A stretch of DNA of 64,000 bases from Thermohalobaculum sp039805905. GTDB lineage: Bacteria; Pseudomonadota; Alphaproteobacteria; Rhodobacterales; Rhodobacteraceae. Location: contig JBDIVM010000005.1 in NCBI GenBank assembly GCA_039805905.1, forward strand, positions 1 to 64,000. The letters run 5' to 3'. Below, piece after piece: positions 35,900-45,142 of the stretch. Both the position numbers and the translations under genes were made by a program. The notes under the pieces are model-generated. The model searched no databases, was not told where the DNA came from, and saw only the letters and a program-made list of their open reading frames with translations. Position 1 is the first letter of the stretch. The number at the start of each line of letters is the position of its first letter.

Positions 35900-37009
35900 A
35901 ACAGGCCCGTTGGCATGGTCCTCCGAGCGGCCCGGCCGCACCGGTGCTGCCGGGCCGTCGCGCGAGTTGCCGAAACACGCGACGCAGAGGGCGACGGCCA
36001 GCAGCGGCGCCGCATAGTCCGCAATGTCGAGCCCGCCGATCAGCCAGCCCGGCACCGGCAGCAGCCAGACCGGCGCCAACCGCGGCATGAACACGGCAGC
36101 CAGTACTGCGAGCACAAGCTCGTACTGGAACGCGTAGGGCGTCGCCAGCAGCGTGGCGAGGCAAAGGATCGCGATCTTCGCTTCCAGCGGCCGACCGCCC
36201 GACCATGTGCGCGCGACCACGGCTGCAGCGGCTAGCCCCGCTGCCAGCTGCACGGTGAGGGCCGTGTTGTGTCCGACACCGGATTGCCGGAGAAAGGCGT
36301 AGACCGAGATCATCGTCCGGGTCCTGCGCTCGTCTGCCGCGAAATCTGCGGAGGTCATGCGAAGTTCATTGAGGAAGGCATCCCCGTAGCCCCAACCGAA
36401 GACCGCGAGCGCCAATCCAGCGAGAACGAGGGACCAAGCCGCAGACCAGGCGGTCAGTGCCCAGTATCGGCCGAACAACAGCGCAATCGGAAGCAGGATG
36501 CCGAGTTGCGGCTTGATTGTGAGGAGCCCAATGATCGCGCCTGCCAGAACTGGCCGCGCACGAAGCCTGAGTGCCGCGAGCAGCCCGCCGCCCCAAAGCA
36601 GCGAGACGTTGCCCGTCACCAGAACAAACAGCACGGGCGGGGCCGTGACTGCAAAGGTCAGCCGTTCAGGGCGCCAAACGCGGAGGGCCGCGACGAAGAT
36701 TCCAAAGGCAATCGCCGAGAAGAGACCGAAGGCGACTGGAAAGCTCGTCAGTCCGAAGGGCGTGACGACCAGGTGGAACAGCGGCGGATACAGCCATTCG
36801 TGCCCGCTTGGCCCATTGAACGAAACGGCTGAGACCAGGGTTTGGCGACTGAATGCCTGCTCGGCATTTCCGGCAAGCGCGATCTTGGCGGCAGCCCAGA
36901 AAGCCATGAAATCAATCGGAACCGCGTCATCGCCGCTGCTATGCAATTCGCGTGCGATGCCAACGATGTAGATCAGCTGAAACACGAAGACGACAACGGC
37001 ACTTCGCAA
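35885..37009 (-). CDS. GT87-family (DUF2029) membrane glycosyltransferase
   Basis: This 374-residue protein has about ten hydrophobic segments. After the first helix come PIDFMAFWAAAKIALAGNAEQAF and EWLYPPLFHLVV, and later LLTIKPQLGILLP, the pattern of polyprenyl-phosphate-dependent GT87 mannosyl/glycosyltransferases (the acidic residue after helix 1 and the YPP motif). Base composition is visibly less GC-rich than the flanking genes, consistent with transfer. The last ~15 codons run into the MITE-like right repeat, so the native C terminus may have been replaced. No partner glycan genes lie nearby. Confidence 0.8.
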   Translation of the reverse strand: MRSAVVVFVFQLIYIVGIARELHSSGDDAVPIDFMAFWAAAKIALAGNAEQAFSRQTLVSAVSFNGPSGHEWLYPPLFHLVVTPFGLTSFPVAFGLFSAIAFGIFVAALRVWRPERLTFAVTAPPVLFVLVTGNVSLLWGGGLLAALRLRARPVLAGAIIGLLTIKPQLGILLPIALLFGRYWALTAWSAAWSLVLAGLALAVFGWGYGDAFLNELRMTSADFAADERRTRTMISVYAFLRQSGVGHNTALTVQLAAGLAAAAVVARTWSGGRPLEAKIAILCLATLLATPYAFQYELVLAVLAAVFMPRLAPVWLLPVPGWLIGGLDIADYAAPLLAVALCVACFGNSRDGPAAPVRPGRSEDHANGPVIPTA

Positions 37010-37087
37010 TTCAATCCCCCTGCATCTAGCCCGAAATATACCCGGCAGTATTGCCCTGCCGTCCGCGGTCGCGATCCGTTCCGCGCC

Positions 37088-38350
37088 TCATCCCAGCCCT
37101 CCGATTTCGACGGATATAAGGCCGGCCAGCACGGCCACCGCCCGTTCAAGGTCCTCGATCTCCATCGCCTCGTCCGGGTTGTGGCTGCCATGGGCATTGC
37201 GGATGAACAGCATGGCGGCAGGCACCCCCGCTTCGGCGATGGCGGCGGCATCGTGGCCGGCGCCGGAGGGGAGCCGCATCGCCGGCACCCCGGCCGATTG
37301 CGCGGCCCGCTCCAGCCGCGCGACCAGCGCGCCGTCCATGCGGACGGCCGGCCAGGTGAATTCGGGGCCGAGATCGATGGTGACGCCGCGCGCGTTGCGG
37401 ATCCCGGCGACATGGCGGGCGAGATCGGCGCGGAGCCCGTCCAGCACCTCCGCGAACTCGCTGCGCAGGTCGAGGGTGAACGTCACCTCGCCGGCGACCC
37501 GGCTGCCGCCATGCATGGCGGGATCGGTCGCCACCACGCCGAGCGTGATGGTCGCCGACTGCCCACCGGCCTCGATCCGGTCCCATGATCCGTCGAGCCG
37601 CGCCGCGAGATCGGCCAGCGCCAGCACCGCGTCCTGCCGGTAGCGCCGGGGCGTTGCGCCGGAATGCGCCCAGGCGCCCAGTGCGCGGGCACGGGTATGG
37701 CGGAATCCGCCGCTGATCGCGGTGACGAGGCCCACCGGCACGCCCTCGCCGACCAGCACCGGCCCCTGCTCGATATGCACCTCGACGAAGGCCGCGATCC
37801 GGTCCGGGGATAGGCCCGGTACGCCGCGCCGCACCGCATCCGGGTCGAACCCCGCCTCGCGCATGTGCTCGGCCAGGCTGCGCCCGCTGTCGGCGCGCCG
37901 CGCCGCGAGCGCGCCCGGGTCCAGCCGGCCCAGCATGGCGTAGCTTCCCGGATAGGAGAGCGGGAAATGCGCCGCCTCCTCGGCCCGGAAGGCGACCACG
38001 GTCAGGTCCCGGGCGGGCGTGACGCCGCGGGCACGCAGATCGGCAACCGCGGCGAGCCCCGCCACGACCCCCGCCGCACCGTCGAAATTGCCGCCATGCG
38101 GCACCGAGTCGAGATGCGAGCCGGTGAGCAGGCAGGGCAGGCTCCGGTCGCGGCCGGGAAGCGTCATGTAGAGGTTTCCGGCGGCATCCGTCGCGGTTTC
38201 GCAACCAAGCGCCTCTGCCTCGGCGCGGGCGAGATCATGGGCGAACTGCTCCCCTGCCCCGTAGGCAACGCGGGTGACGCCGGGCGGATCTGCGGTTCCG
38301 GCGGCGAGCGCATTGAACATGCGGCGGGCGAGGCTCTGGATCGGGCTCAC
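37088..38350 (-). CDS. M20-family Zn-dependent amidohydrolase (allantoate amidohydrolase / N-carbamoyl-L-amino-acid hydrolase type)
   Basis: This 420-residue enzyme is of the AllC/HyuC group. Metal-binding motifs: GSHLDSVPHGGNFDGAAGV (His and bridging Asp), EEAAHFP (catalytic and metal Glu), EVHIEQGPVL (His/Glu) and GAGHDAA near the C terminus (metal His). ALGAWAHSGATP marks the dimerisation lid domain. I prefer the GTG at 38350 (MSPIQSLARRMF), because AAGGAG lies eight bases upstream; an ATG at 38374 would add eight residues. Likely substrates are allantoate, ureidoglycine or N-carbamoyl amino acids, and context does not discriminate. Confidence 0.9.
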   Translation of the reverse strand: MSPIQSLARRMFNALAAGTADPPGVTRVAYGAGEQFAHDLARAEAEALGCETATDAAGNLYMTLPGRDRSLPCLLTGSHLDSVPHGGNFDGAAGVVAGLAAVADLRARGVTPARDLTVVAFRAEEAAHFPLSYPGSYAMLGRLDPGALAARRADSGRSLAEHMREAGFDPDAVRRGVPGLSPDRIAAFVEVHIEQGPVLVGEGVPVGLVTAISGGFRHTRARALGAWAHSGATPRRYRQDAVLALADLAARLDGSWDRIEAGGQSATITLGVVATDPAMHGGSRVAGEVTFTLDLRSEFAEVLDGLRADLARHVAGIRNARGVTIDLGPEFTWPAVRMDGALVARLERAAQSAGVPAMRLPSGAGHDAAAIAEAGVPAAMLFIRNAHGSHNPDEAMEIEDLERAVAVLAGLISVEIGGLG

Positions 38351-38502
38351 GGCGGGTGCTCCTTCGACACGCATGGCGTGTGCATCCTCGCGGGATCGGC
38401 GGCCGGGGCGCAAGGGCATCCGGTGCGCGTGAACCGGCTTCCGGTCGGATGGGCAGCGGGCTACGATGAAACCTCCGTGCCGCCATACCTGGCCCCTGCC
38501 CC

Positions 38503-39567
38503 ATGCCGCCCCGCCCCAATCCGCACATCGAGACGCTTGCCCCCTACGCGCTGGCCGACACCCGTGTCCCGCCCGGCACCACCCCGGTCCTGCTCGCCCA
38601 GAACGAGCACCCTCTGCCGCCGAGCCCGCTGGCCATCGCGGCGGCAGAGGCGGCGCTGAACGAGGCGCGGCTCTATCCGGACCCGGATTTCCGGGTCCTG
38701 CGGGCGGCCATCGCCGAGGTGCACGGGTTGCAGCCCGACATGATCCTGTGTGGCGCCGGGTCGATGGAGCTGATCGCCGCGGTCGCGCTGGCCTACCTGG
38801 GGTCGGGGCGCCGCGCGCTGATGCCGGAGCACGGCTACCGGTTCTTCCACACGGCAGCGCGGATTGCCGGCGCCGAGGTGGACCTTGCCCCGGAACGCGG
38901 CTTCACGGCCGATCCCGGCGCGCTTTTGCGTTCGCTCACGCCCGCGACCCGGGTCGTCTTCATCGCCAATCCCGGTAACCCGACCGGGACGGTCCTGCCG
39001 GCCGACGACCTGAGGCGGTTGCGCGCAGCGCTGCCCGGCGACGTGCTCATGGTGGTCGACGAGGCCTATGGCGAGTTCGCGCCGGCGGAGGCCGGACCGC
39101 TGTTCGACCTGGCGGAGACGGGCGCAACCGTGATCCTGCGCACCTTCTCGAAGGCTTACGGTCTCGCCGCGATGCGGGTCGGCTGGGGCTTCTTCCCGCC
39201 CGCTGTGGCCGCGGCCGTCCGCCGGGTTCTGAACCCGAACAACATCTCCGGCCCCGCGCTCGCCGCCGCGGCGGCGGCAATGCGCGACCAGCCCTGGATG
39301 CTGCGCGCCCGCGACGAGGTCGCCGCGCGCCGCGACCGCTCCGCCGCCCTGCTGCGGAGCCGGGGGATTGCCGTCCCGCCGAGCGCGACCAACTTCCTGC
39401 TGCTGCCCTTCGCCTGCCCGGACGCTGCCGCCATGGTGGAGGCGAGACTGCGCGCCGCCGGCATCGTGCTGCGGCCGCTCGGCGGATATGGCCTCGGCCA
39501 CTGCCTGCGCGCCACCGTGGGGAACGAGGCCGACATGGACGCTCTCGCGGCAGCCCTCGGCAGCTGA
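38503..39567 (+). CDS. Class I/II PLP aminotransferase, HisC-like
   Basis: This 354-residue fold-type I aminotransferase resembles histidinol-phosphate aminotransferase. Visible features are ANPGNPTGT (PLP-phosphate/ring region), VDEAYGEF (Asp to the PLP nitrogen) and the Schiff-base lysine in RTFSKAYGLAAMRVGW. The substrate arginine region is RATVGNEADM. It is not clustered with other his genes and diverges from the M20 hydrolase, so it may be an aromatic or other amino-acid aminotransferase rather than the HisC of histidine synthesis. Confidence 0.87.
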   Translation: MPPRPNPHIETLAPYALADTRVPPGTTPVLLAQNEHPLPPSPLAIAAAEAALNEARLYPDPDFRVLRAAIAEVHGLQPDMILCGAGSMELIAAVALAYLGSGRRALMPEHGYRFFHTAARIAGAEVDLAPERGFTADPGALLRSLTPATRVVFIANPGNPTGTVLPADDLRRLRAALPGDVLMVVDEAYGEFAPAEAGPLFDLAETGATVILRTFSKAYGLAAMRVGWGFFPPAVAAAVRRVLNPNNISGPALAAAAAAMRDQPWMLRARDEVAARRDRSAALLRSRGIAVPPSATNFLLLPFACPDAAAMVEARLRAAGIVLRPLGGYGLGHCLRATVGNEADMDALAAALGS

Positions 39568-39583
39568 GCCCCCTGCGCGCCGC

Positions 39584-42500
39584 TCAGTCCTCCACCCGGG
39601 CCGGCCGCTTGAGGACGCGCTCCAGCACCGCGCCGAACCACTTGCAGGTGACATAGAAGACGGGGGTGAAGATCAGCCCGAAGAAGGTCACGCCCAGCAT
39701 GCCGAAGAACACCGCCGTCCCCAGCGCCTGCCGCATCTCGGCCCCGGCACCGGTCGCGACCACCAGCGGCACGACGCCGAGGATGAAGGCGAAGGAGGTC
39801 ATCAGGATCGGCCTCAGCCTCAGACGCGCCGCATGCACCGCCGCCTCGACCCGGGTCATGCCCTGCTCCTCGGCCTGGCGCGCGAACTCGACGATCAGGA
39901 TCGCGTTCTTCGAGGCGAGGCCGACCAGCACCACAAAGCCGATCTGGGTCAGGATGTTGTTGTCCATGCCCCGCCACACCACACCGGTGATCGCCGCCAG
40001 GAGGCACATCGGCACGATCAGGACCACCGAGAGCGGCAGCAGCCAGCTCTCGTACTGCGCGGCGAGCAGCAGGAACACGAAGATCGTTGCGAGCGTGAAG
40101 ACGAAGAGTGCCGTGTTGCCGGCCTGCCGTTCCTGGAGTGCAAGTTCGGTCCATTCGAAGCCGAAGCCGTCGGGCAGCACCCGCTCCGCCAGCGCCTCGG
40201 CCGCCAGCAGCGCCTCGCCGGTCGAGACGCCGGGCGCCGCCGAGCCCTGCAGGGCGGCGGCCGGGTAGAGGTTGTACCGCTGCACGAGATAGGGCCCGGT
40301 GATGTCGTGGAAGGTCGCGACCGCGCCGATCGGCGTCATCTCGCCGGCCGCCGAGCGGGTCCGCAGCTTGGCAATGTCGCCGGGGTCGTCGCGGAAGGGA
40401 CCGTCGGCCTGGGCGGTGACCCGGTAGGTGCGGCCGAGGAAGTTGAAGTCGTTGACGAAGGCCGAGCCCAGATAGACCTCCAGCGCCTCGGCCACCTGGT
40501 CGGGGCGAACCCCGATCATCTCGGCCTTGGTGCGGTCGATATCCGCAAAGACCGACGGCGTCCCGGTGTTGAAGAGGGTGAAGACACGGCTGAGCTCGGG
40601 CATCTGGTTGCCCTGGATCATCATCGCCACGGCCGCCTCCTCCAGGGCCCGGAAGCCCCGGCCGCGCCGGTCCTGGATGAACATCTTCCAGCCGCCGGCA
40701 TTGCCGATCCCGCGCACCGGCGGCGGCTGGATGATGAAGATGTTGGCCTCCTTGATCTCGTAGAGCTGCTGCTGCAGCTCGCCGAGGATGCGACCGGCGC
40801 TCAGCCCCTGCTCGGCCCGCCACTTGAAGTCCTTCATCGGGATGAAGATCGCCGCGCCGTTCGAGGCGTTGGTGAAGGTCGCGGCGTCAAGCCCGACGAT
40901 GGCGACCGAGTCGCGCACGCCGGGGTGTTCGAGGATCATCGCCGAGGCGCGCCGCGCCACTGCGTCGGTCCGCGCCAGCGAGGACCCGGCCGGGAGCTGG
41001 ATGACGGTGATCAGGTAGCCCTGGTCCTGTGGCGGGATGAAGCCGGTCGGGGCGTTCCCGAACTGGTCCTGGGTCAGCCAGAGCAAGCCGGCATAGACCG
41101 CCAGCACGAGGACCGAGACGCGCAGCAGCATCCGCACCAGCCAGCGGTAGCCGTCGGCGACGTGCTCGAACGCCCAGTTGAAGCCGTGGCCAAGGATGCG
41201 GAATGGCCAGGTCGCCAGATGCCAGAGCCGGGCCAGAATCCCGTGCGGCCGGTGCTCCGGCCCGTCGTGGCGCATGATCAGCGCCGCGAGCGCGGGCGAG
41301 AGCGTCAGCGAGATCAGCACCGAGATTGCGGTGGCGGTCGCGATGGTGACCGCGAACTGGCGGAAGAACTGTCCGATGATGCCCTCGAGGAAGGCGCTGG
41401 GGATGAACACCGCCAGGAGCACGAGCCCCTGCGCGAGCAGCGCCGTCGACACCTCCTTCATGCTCGCGCGCGCCGCCTCGCGCGGCGACCTGCCTTCGCG
41501 CAGCATCCGCTCGACGTTCTCGACCACGATGATGGCGTCGTCGACCACGATGCCGATCGACAGCACGAGGCCGAACAGCGTCAGGTTGTTGATCGAGTAG
41601 CCCAGCGCCGCCATCATCGCGAAGGTGCCGATCAGCGACACCGGGATGGCGATGATCGGGATCACCGATGCCCGCAGACTTTGCAGGAACACCACGATCA
41701 CCAGCACCACGAGCAGCACCGCCTCGGCAATCGTTGTGTAGACCGCATCGATGGACTCGGCGATGAACTCGGTCGGATTGTAGACGACATGGTGCTCGAT
41801 GCCCGGCGGGAAGTCCCTGGACAGCTCGTCCATGACGCGGAGCACCTCCGCTGCGGTATCGAGCGCATTCGATCCGGGGCGCTGGAAGATGCCGATCGGC
41901 AGGGCGACGTTCTTGCCGAGATAGCCGTTGATCGCATAGTCCTGCGCACCGAGCTCGACCCGGCCAATGTCGCGCACCCGGATCAGCGCGCCGTTCTCGC
42001 CGCTGCCGACGACGATCTCCGCGAACTGCTCGGGCTCGGCGAGGCGCCCTTGGGTCTGTACCTGCAGCTCGAAGGCCGAGGGGTCGGGGACCGGCAGCCG
42101 GTTGATGATGCCCGAGGCGACCTGCACGTTGTTCGCCCTCAGCGCCGCCACCACCTCGCCGGCGGTCAGACCGCGCGCGGCGACCAGCTCCGGGTCGAGC
42201 CAGATCCGCATGGAATAGGCGCGCTCGGCGAACACGGTCGCGCGTCCGACGCCGTCGACCCGGGCGAGCCGGTCCACCACCTGGGTGCGGGCGTAGTTCG
42301 AGATGTAGAGCTGGTCGCGGCTGCCATCCGGCGACAGCATGTGGATGACCATCATCAGGTCGGGCGATGACTTCAGCACGTTGACGCCGAGGCGGCGCAC
42401 TTCCTCGGGCAGCCGCGGGACGGCGACCGCGACCCGGTTCTGCACCTGGACCTGGGCGTCCTCGATATCGGTGCCGAGCCCGAAGACGACCGAGATCGTC

Positions 42501-42769
42501 ACCCGCCCGTCGCCGGTCGACTGGCTGAGCATGTAGATCATGCCCTCGACGCCATTCACCTCCTGCTCGATCGGCGTCGAAACGGTCTCGGCCACCACCT
42601 CGGCCGATGCGCCGGGATAAGTGGCGCTGATCTGGATCGTCGGCGGCGCGATCTCGGGATACTGCGTCACCGGCAGGCCGAAATAGGACACCGCGCCCAG
42701 CAGCGTCAGCAGGATCGAGACGACAGCGGCGAAGATCGGCCGGTCGATGAAGAAGAGCGAGAAGCGCAT
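39584..42769 (-). CDS. RND multidrug efflux permease (HAE1/AcrB-like)
   Basis: This 1061-residue inner-membrane proton antiporter has the twelve-helix, two-large-periplasmic-loop plan. It begins MRFSLFFIDRPIFAAVVSILLTLLG and includes YPGASAEVVAETVSTPIEQEVNG, the proton-relay pair in helix 4 (IGIVVDDAIIVVENVERML) and the helix 10-12 block beginning FVVLVGLASKNAILIVEFA. Length is full. The gene starts three bases after its adaptor partner. No outer-membrane TolC/OprM gene and no TetR-type regulator adjoin it, so the outer-membrane partner must be encoded elsewhere. Confidence 0.95.
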   Translation of the reverse strand: MRFSLFFIDRPIFAAVVSILLTLLGAVSYFGLPVTQYPEIAPPTIQISATYPGASAEVVAETVSTPIEQEVNGVEGMIYMLSQSTGDGRVTISVVFGLGTDIEDAQVQVQNRVAVAVPRLPEEVRRLGVNVLKSSPDLMMVIHMLSPDGSRDQLYISNYARTQVVDRLARVDGVGRATVFAERAYSMRIWLDPELVAARGLTAGEVVAALRANNVQVASGIINRLPVPDPSAFELQVQTQGRLAEPEQFAEIVVGSGENGALIRVRDIGRVELGAQDYAINGYLGKNVALPIGIFQRPGSNALDTAAEVLRVMDELSRDFPPGIEHHVVYNPTEFIAESIDAVYTTIAEAVLLVVLVIVVFLQSLRASVIPIIAIPVSLIGTFAMMAALGYSINNLTLFGLVLSIGIVVDDAIIVVENVERMLREGRSPREAARASMKEVSTALLAQGLVLLAVFIPSAFLEGIIGQFFRQFAVTIATATAISVLISLTLSPALAALIMRHDGPEHRPHGILARLWHLATWPFRILGHGFNWAFEHVADGYRWLVRMLLRVSVLVLAVYAGLLWLTQDQFGNAPTGFIPPQDQGYLITVIQLPAGSSLARTDAVARRASAMILEHPGVRDSVAIVGLDAATFTNASNGAAIFIPMKDFKWRAEQGLSAGRILGELQQQLYEIKEANIFIIQPPPVRGIGNAGGWKMFIQDRRGRGFRALEEAAVAMMIQGNQMPELSRVFTLFNTGTPSVFADIDRTKAEMIGVRPDQVAEALEVYLGSAFVNDFNFLGRTYRVTAQADGPFRDDPGDIAKLRTRSAAGEMTPIGAVATFHDITGPYLVQRYNLYPAAALQGSAAPGVSTGEALLAAEALAERVLPDGFGFEWTELALQERQAGNTALFVFTLATIFVFLLLAAQYESWLLPLSVVLIVPMCLLAAITGVVWRGMDNNILTQIGFVVLVGLASKNAILIVEFARQAEEQGMTRVEAAVHAARLRLRPILMTSFAFILGVVPLVVATGAGAEMRQALGTAVFFGMLGVTFFGLIFTPVFYVTCKWFGAVLERVLKRPARVED

Positions 42770-42772
42770 GGC

Positions 42773-43921
42773 TCACTCGCCCTCGAGCGTCAGCGTGATC
42801 TCCTGCGGCGTGACCTTGGCGCCCGGCCGGGCCCGCAGGATGCCGTTGACGATCACCCTGTCGTCCGGGCCGAGCCCCTCCCGGACGACGCGAAGGCCGC
42901 GGTAGAGCGCGCCGAGCTGAACGGTCCGCGGGCTGACCGTGCCCTCGCCATCGACCACATAGACGATCTTCCGGGACTGGTCGGCGATGACGGCCTCATC
43001 AGGGATCAGCATGGCGGCGAAGGTACCTGATCGGGCCAGCCGGATGCGGCCGAACGTGCCCGGCACGAGAAACCGGTCGGCATTCGGCAGGACGGCGCGC
43101 GCAGTGATGGTGCCCGAGTTCGGGTCGATCTGGTTGTCGACGAAATTCAGCGTGCCGCGGTGCGTGAACTCCGCCTCGTCCATCAGCCGCACCTCGACCT
43201 CGTAGGGCGAGGACAGGCCGGCAAGCCGGTCTCCGCTGCCGGCGAGCCGCGAGTAGCGCAGGAAGTCCGCCTCGGACGCAGTGAAGACGAAATGGATCGG
43301 GTCGATCGAGACGATGGTCGACAGCAGAGTGGCGTTGTTGGTGCCGCCGATCACGAGATTGCCCGGATCGACCTTCCGGTTCGACATCTGCCCGGTGAAG
43401 GGCGCCCGGATCTCGGTGAATTCCAGGTTGAGCCGGGCCGAGCGCAGCTCCGCATCGGCGACCGCGCGCTGCGCGTCGGCCCCGGCCATCGCGGCGGTCG
43501 CGCGGTCCACGTCCTGCGCCGTGCCGAACTGGCGCGCGGCCAGCGTCGTCGCCCGGTCGAGCTCGACCTTGGCGAGGGCGCGCTGCGACTCGGCAGCGGC
43601 GACATTGGCCTCGGCCCTGGCCATCTCGGCCTTGAAGGTACGCTGGTCGATGACGAAGAGGAGCGCGCCCTCGTCGACGATATCGCCGTCGGCGAAATCC
43701 ACCCTGTCGAGATAGCCGGAGACGCGCGATCGGATCTCGACCCGGTTCACCGCCTCGAAACGGCCTGTGTAGACATCGAAGTCCACGACCTCGCGGGCGA
43801 GCGGTTTCGCCACGTCGACCGGGGGCGCCGGAGGCTGGCCCTCCGCCCATACCGTACCCGGAGCGCCCAGTGCGACGGCGAGAGCGAGCACAGCTTCCGG
43901 AAACCTCGCCCAGATCCGCAT
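42773..43921 (-). CDS. RND efflux periplasmic adaptor (membrane-fusion protein)
   Basis: This 382-residue protein has an N-terminal signal peptide (ALAVALGAPGTVWA, cleaved before EGQP). No lipobox cysteine is present, so it appears soluble or membrane-associated rather than a lipoprotein. A barrel-sandwich/lipoyl domain (VSGYLDRVDFADGDIVDEGALLFVID) flanks a coiled-coil hairpin (about 120-190), then beta-barrel and MP domains. The ATG at 43921 is preceded by GGAGG; upstream in-frame extension has no homology. It is co-transcribed with the permease. Confidence 0.92.
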   Translation of the reverse strand: MRIWARFPEAVLALAVALGAPGTVWAEGQPPAPPVDVAKPLAREVVDFDVYTGRFEAVNRVEIRSRVSGYLDRVDFADGDIVDEGALLFVIDQRTFKAEMARAEANVAAAESQRALAKVELDRATTLAARQFGTAQDVDRATAAMAGADAQRAVADAELRSARLNLEFTEIRAPFTGQMSNRKVDPGNLVIGGTNNATLLSTIVSIDPIHFVFTASEADFLRYSRLAGSGDRLAGLSSPYEVEVRLMDEAEFTHRGTLNFVDNQIDPNSGTITARAVLPNADRFLVPGTFGRIRLARSGTFAAMLIPDEAVIADQSRKIVYVVDGEGTVSPRTVQLGALYRGLRVVREGLGPDDRVIVNGILRARPGAKVTPQEITLTLEGE

Positions 43922-44046
43922 TGAACCTCCGCTGCAGGATTCCGGGGGCAATCTAGCTGGTCGCCCCGGCCGATCAAGCGCAGGCGAGCCGATGCCGACC
44001 TGACGTAGCGTAAGCCCGCCACGCCGGCATCGGCCGGCCGGACGCG

Positions 44047-44070
44047 AAAAGACGGGGCCCGAGGGCCCCG
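44047..44070 (-). terminator. Intrinsic terminator downstream of lpxK
   Basis: A perfect 8-bp stem, CGGGGCCC (44053-44060) and GGGCCCCG (44063-44070), has a two-base loop and is followed on the minus strand by TCTTTTCG. It lies 62 bases past the lpxK stop and ahead of the RND adaptor, insulating the two minus-strand units. Confidence 0.75.
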
Positions 44071-44131
44071 TAGCCGGTTCCAGTCCGTGCATGTCGCCAG
44101 GGACGAATCCCGTGTGCCACCGGAAGATGGC

Positions 44132-45142
44132 TCAACCGAGAGTTGAATCGGGCGATCTTTCTGCAATCGTGGCGAGAAGATGATCGAACGGCCGCCAGTC
44201 GGCAGCCCCGAGGATGACCTGCACGACAACCACCTCGCGGAGGAAATCGGCCGGGAGCCGCGCAGCATCCTTCTCGGTGGTCACCAGCATGGCGCCCGCC
44301 GCATGGGCGGCGCGCCTGAGCCGTCGCAGGACCGCCGGCGGATAGGCGAAATGGTCGGCGAACGGGATGGCGGCAACGAGGTCGGCGCCCATCGTCCGGA
44401 GCGTGGCGAAGAATTTCTGCGGCCGGCCGATCCCGGCAAAGGCGACGACCGTCTCGCCCGCGAGCGAGAGTCCGGTCTCGCGCGGGACCAGCGCCGCGGG
44501 CAGCGCTTCCGCGAGGGCGGGCCAGCGGGCAGCCGCCGCGGCGCGCTCCGCCGGGCTGCCGACCAGCACCACGAGATCGGCGCGGGAAAGGCCCTGCGCG
44601 ACCGGCTCGCGCAGCGGCCCGGCCGGGATCAGCCGGCCGTTGCCGAAGCCCTGCCCGGCATCCACCATCAGGATCGCGGCGTCGATGGCGGCAGCGGGGT
44701 TCTGGAATCCGTCGTCCATGACGATCAGCCCGGCGCCCGCCCCGGCCGCCGCCCGCAACCCGGCCGCGCGGTCGCGCGCGACCCAGACCGGCGCGAGAGC
44801 GGCGAGCACCAGCGCCTCGTCGCCCACGTCGCGATGGCCGTCGCGCGCCGGGTCGACCCGGTGCGGACCGGCAAGGTGGCCGCCATGGCCACGGCTGACC
44901 ACATGCGGGTTTCGTCCCTGCGCCAGCAGCCGGGACAGCAGCGCCGCGACCATCGGCGTCTTGCCGGCGCCGCCGACGGTCAGGTTGCCGACGCAGATCA
45001 CCGGCACCGGCGCGCGGTAAGGGGCCACACCCAGCCTCCGCCACCAGCCGCCGAGTCGCCAGAGCAGCGTCAGCGGCGCCAGCAGCCGGGCCTGCCAGCC
45101 GGGGTGGCCGGGCGGGTTCCACCAGAAGTGCGGCGCCCTCAT
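44132..45142 (-). CDS. lpxK: Tetraacyldisaccharide 4'-kinase
   Basis: This 336-residue inner-membrane-associated kinase phosphorylates the lipid A disaccharide at the 4' position. The P-loop reads VGNLTVGGAGKTPMV (about 52-66), and the second half has DDGFQNP with the catalytic Asp, both typical of LpxK. An N-terminal hydrophobic helix is likely at 18-40. The start overlaps the waaA stop by four bases. It is the last gene of the cysQ-DUF4170-waaA-lpxK block and ends in a clear terminator. It implies an LPS outer membrane. Confidence 0.94.
   Translation of the reverse strand: MRAPHFWWNPPGHPGWQARLLAPLTLLWRLGGWWRRLGVAPYRAPVPVICVGNLTVGGAGKTPMVAALLSRLLAQGRNPHVVSRGHGGHLAGPHRVDPARDGHRDVGDEALVLAALAPVWVARDRAAGLRAAAGAGAGLIVMDDGFQNPAAAIDAAILMVDAGQGFGNGRLIPAGPLREPVAQGLSRADLVVLVGSPAERAAAAARWPALAEALPAALVPRETGLSLAGETVVAFAGIGRPQKFFATLRTMGADLVAAIPFADHFAYPPAVLRRLRRAAHAAGAMLVTTEKDAARLPADFLREVVVVQVILGAADWRPFDHLLATIAERSPDSTLG

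Noticed and set aside
38503..39567. Histidine-biosynthesis HisC
   Set aside because: It has fold and motif similarity only; no other his genes are nearby and HisC-like paralogues with other substrates are common.
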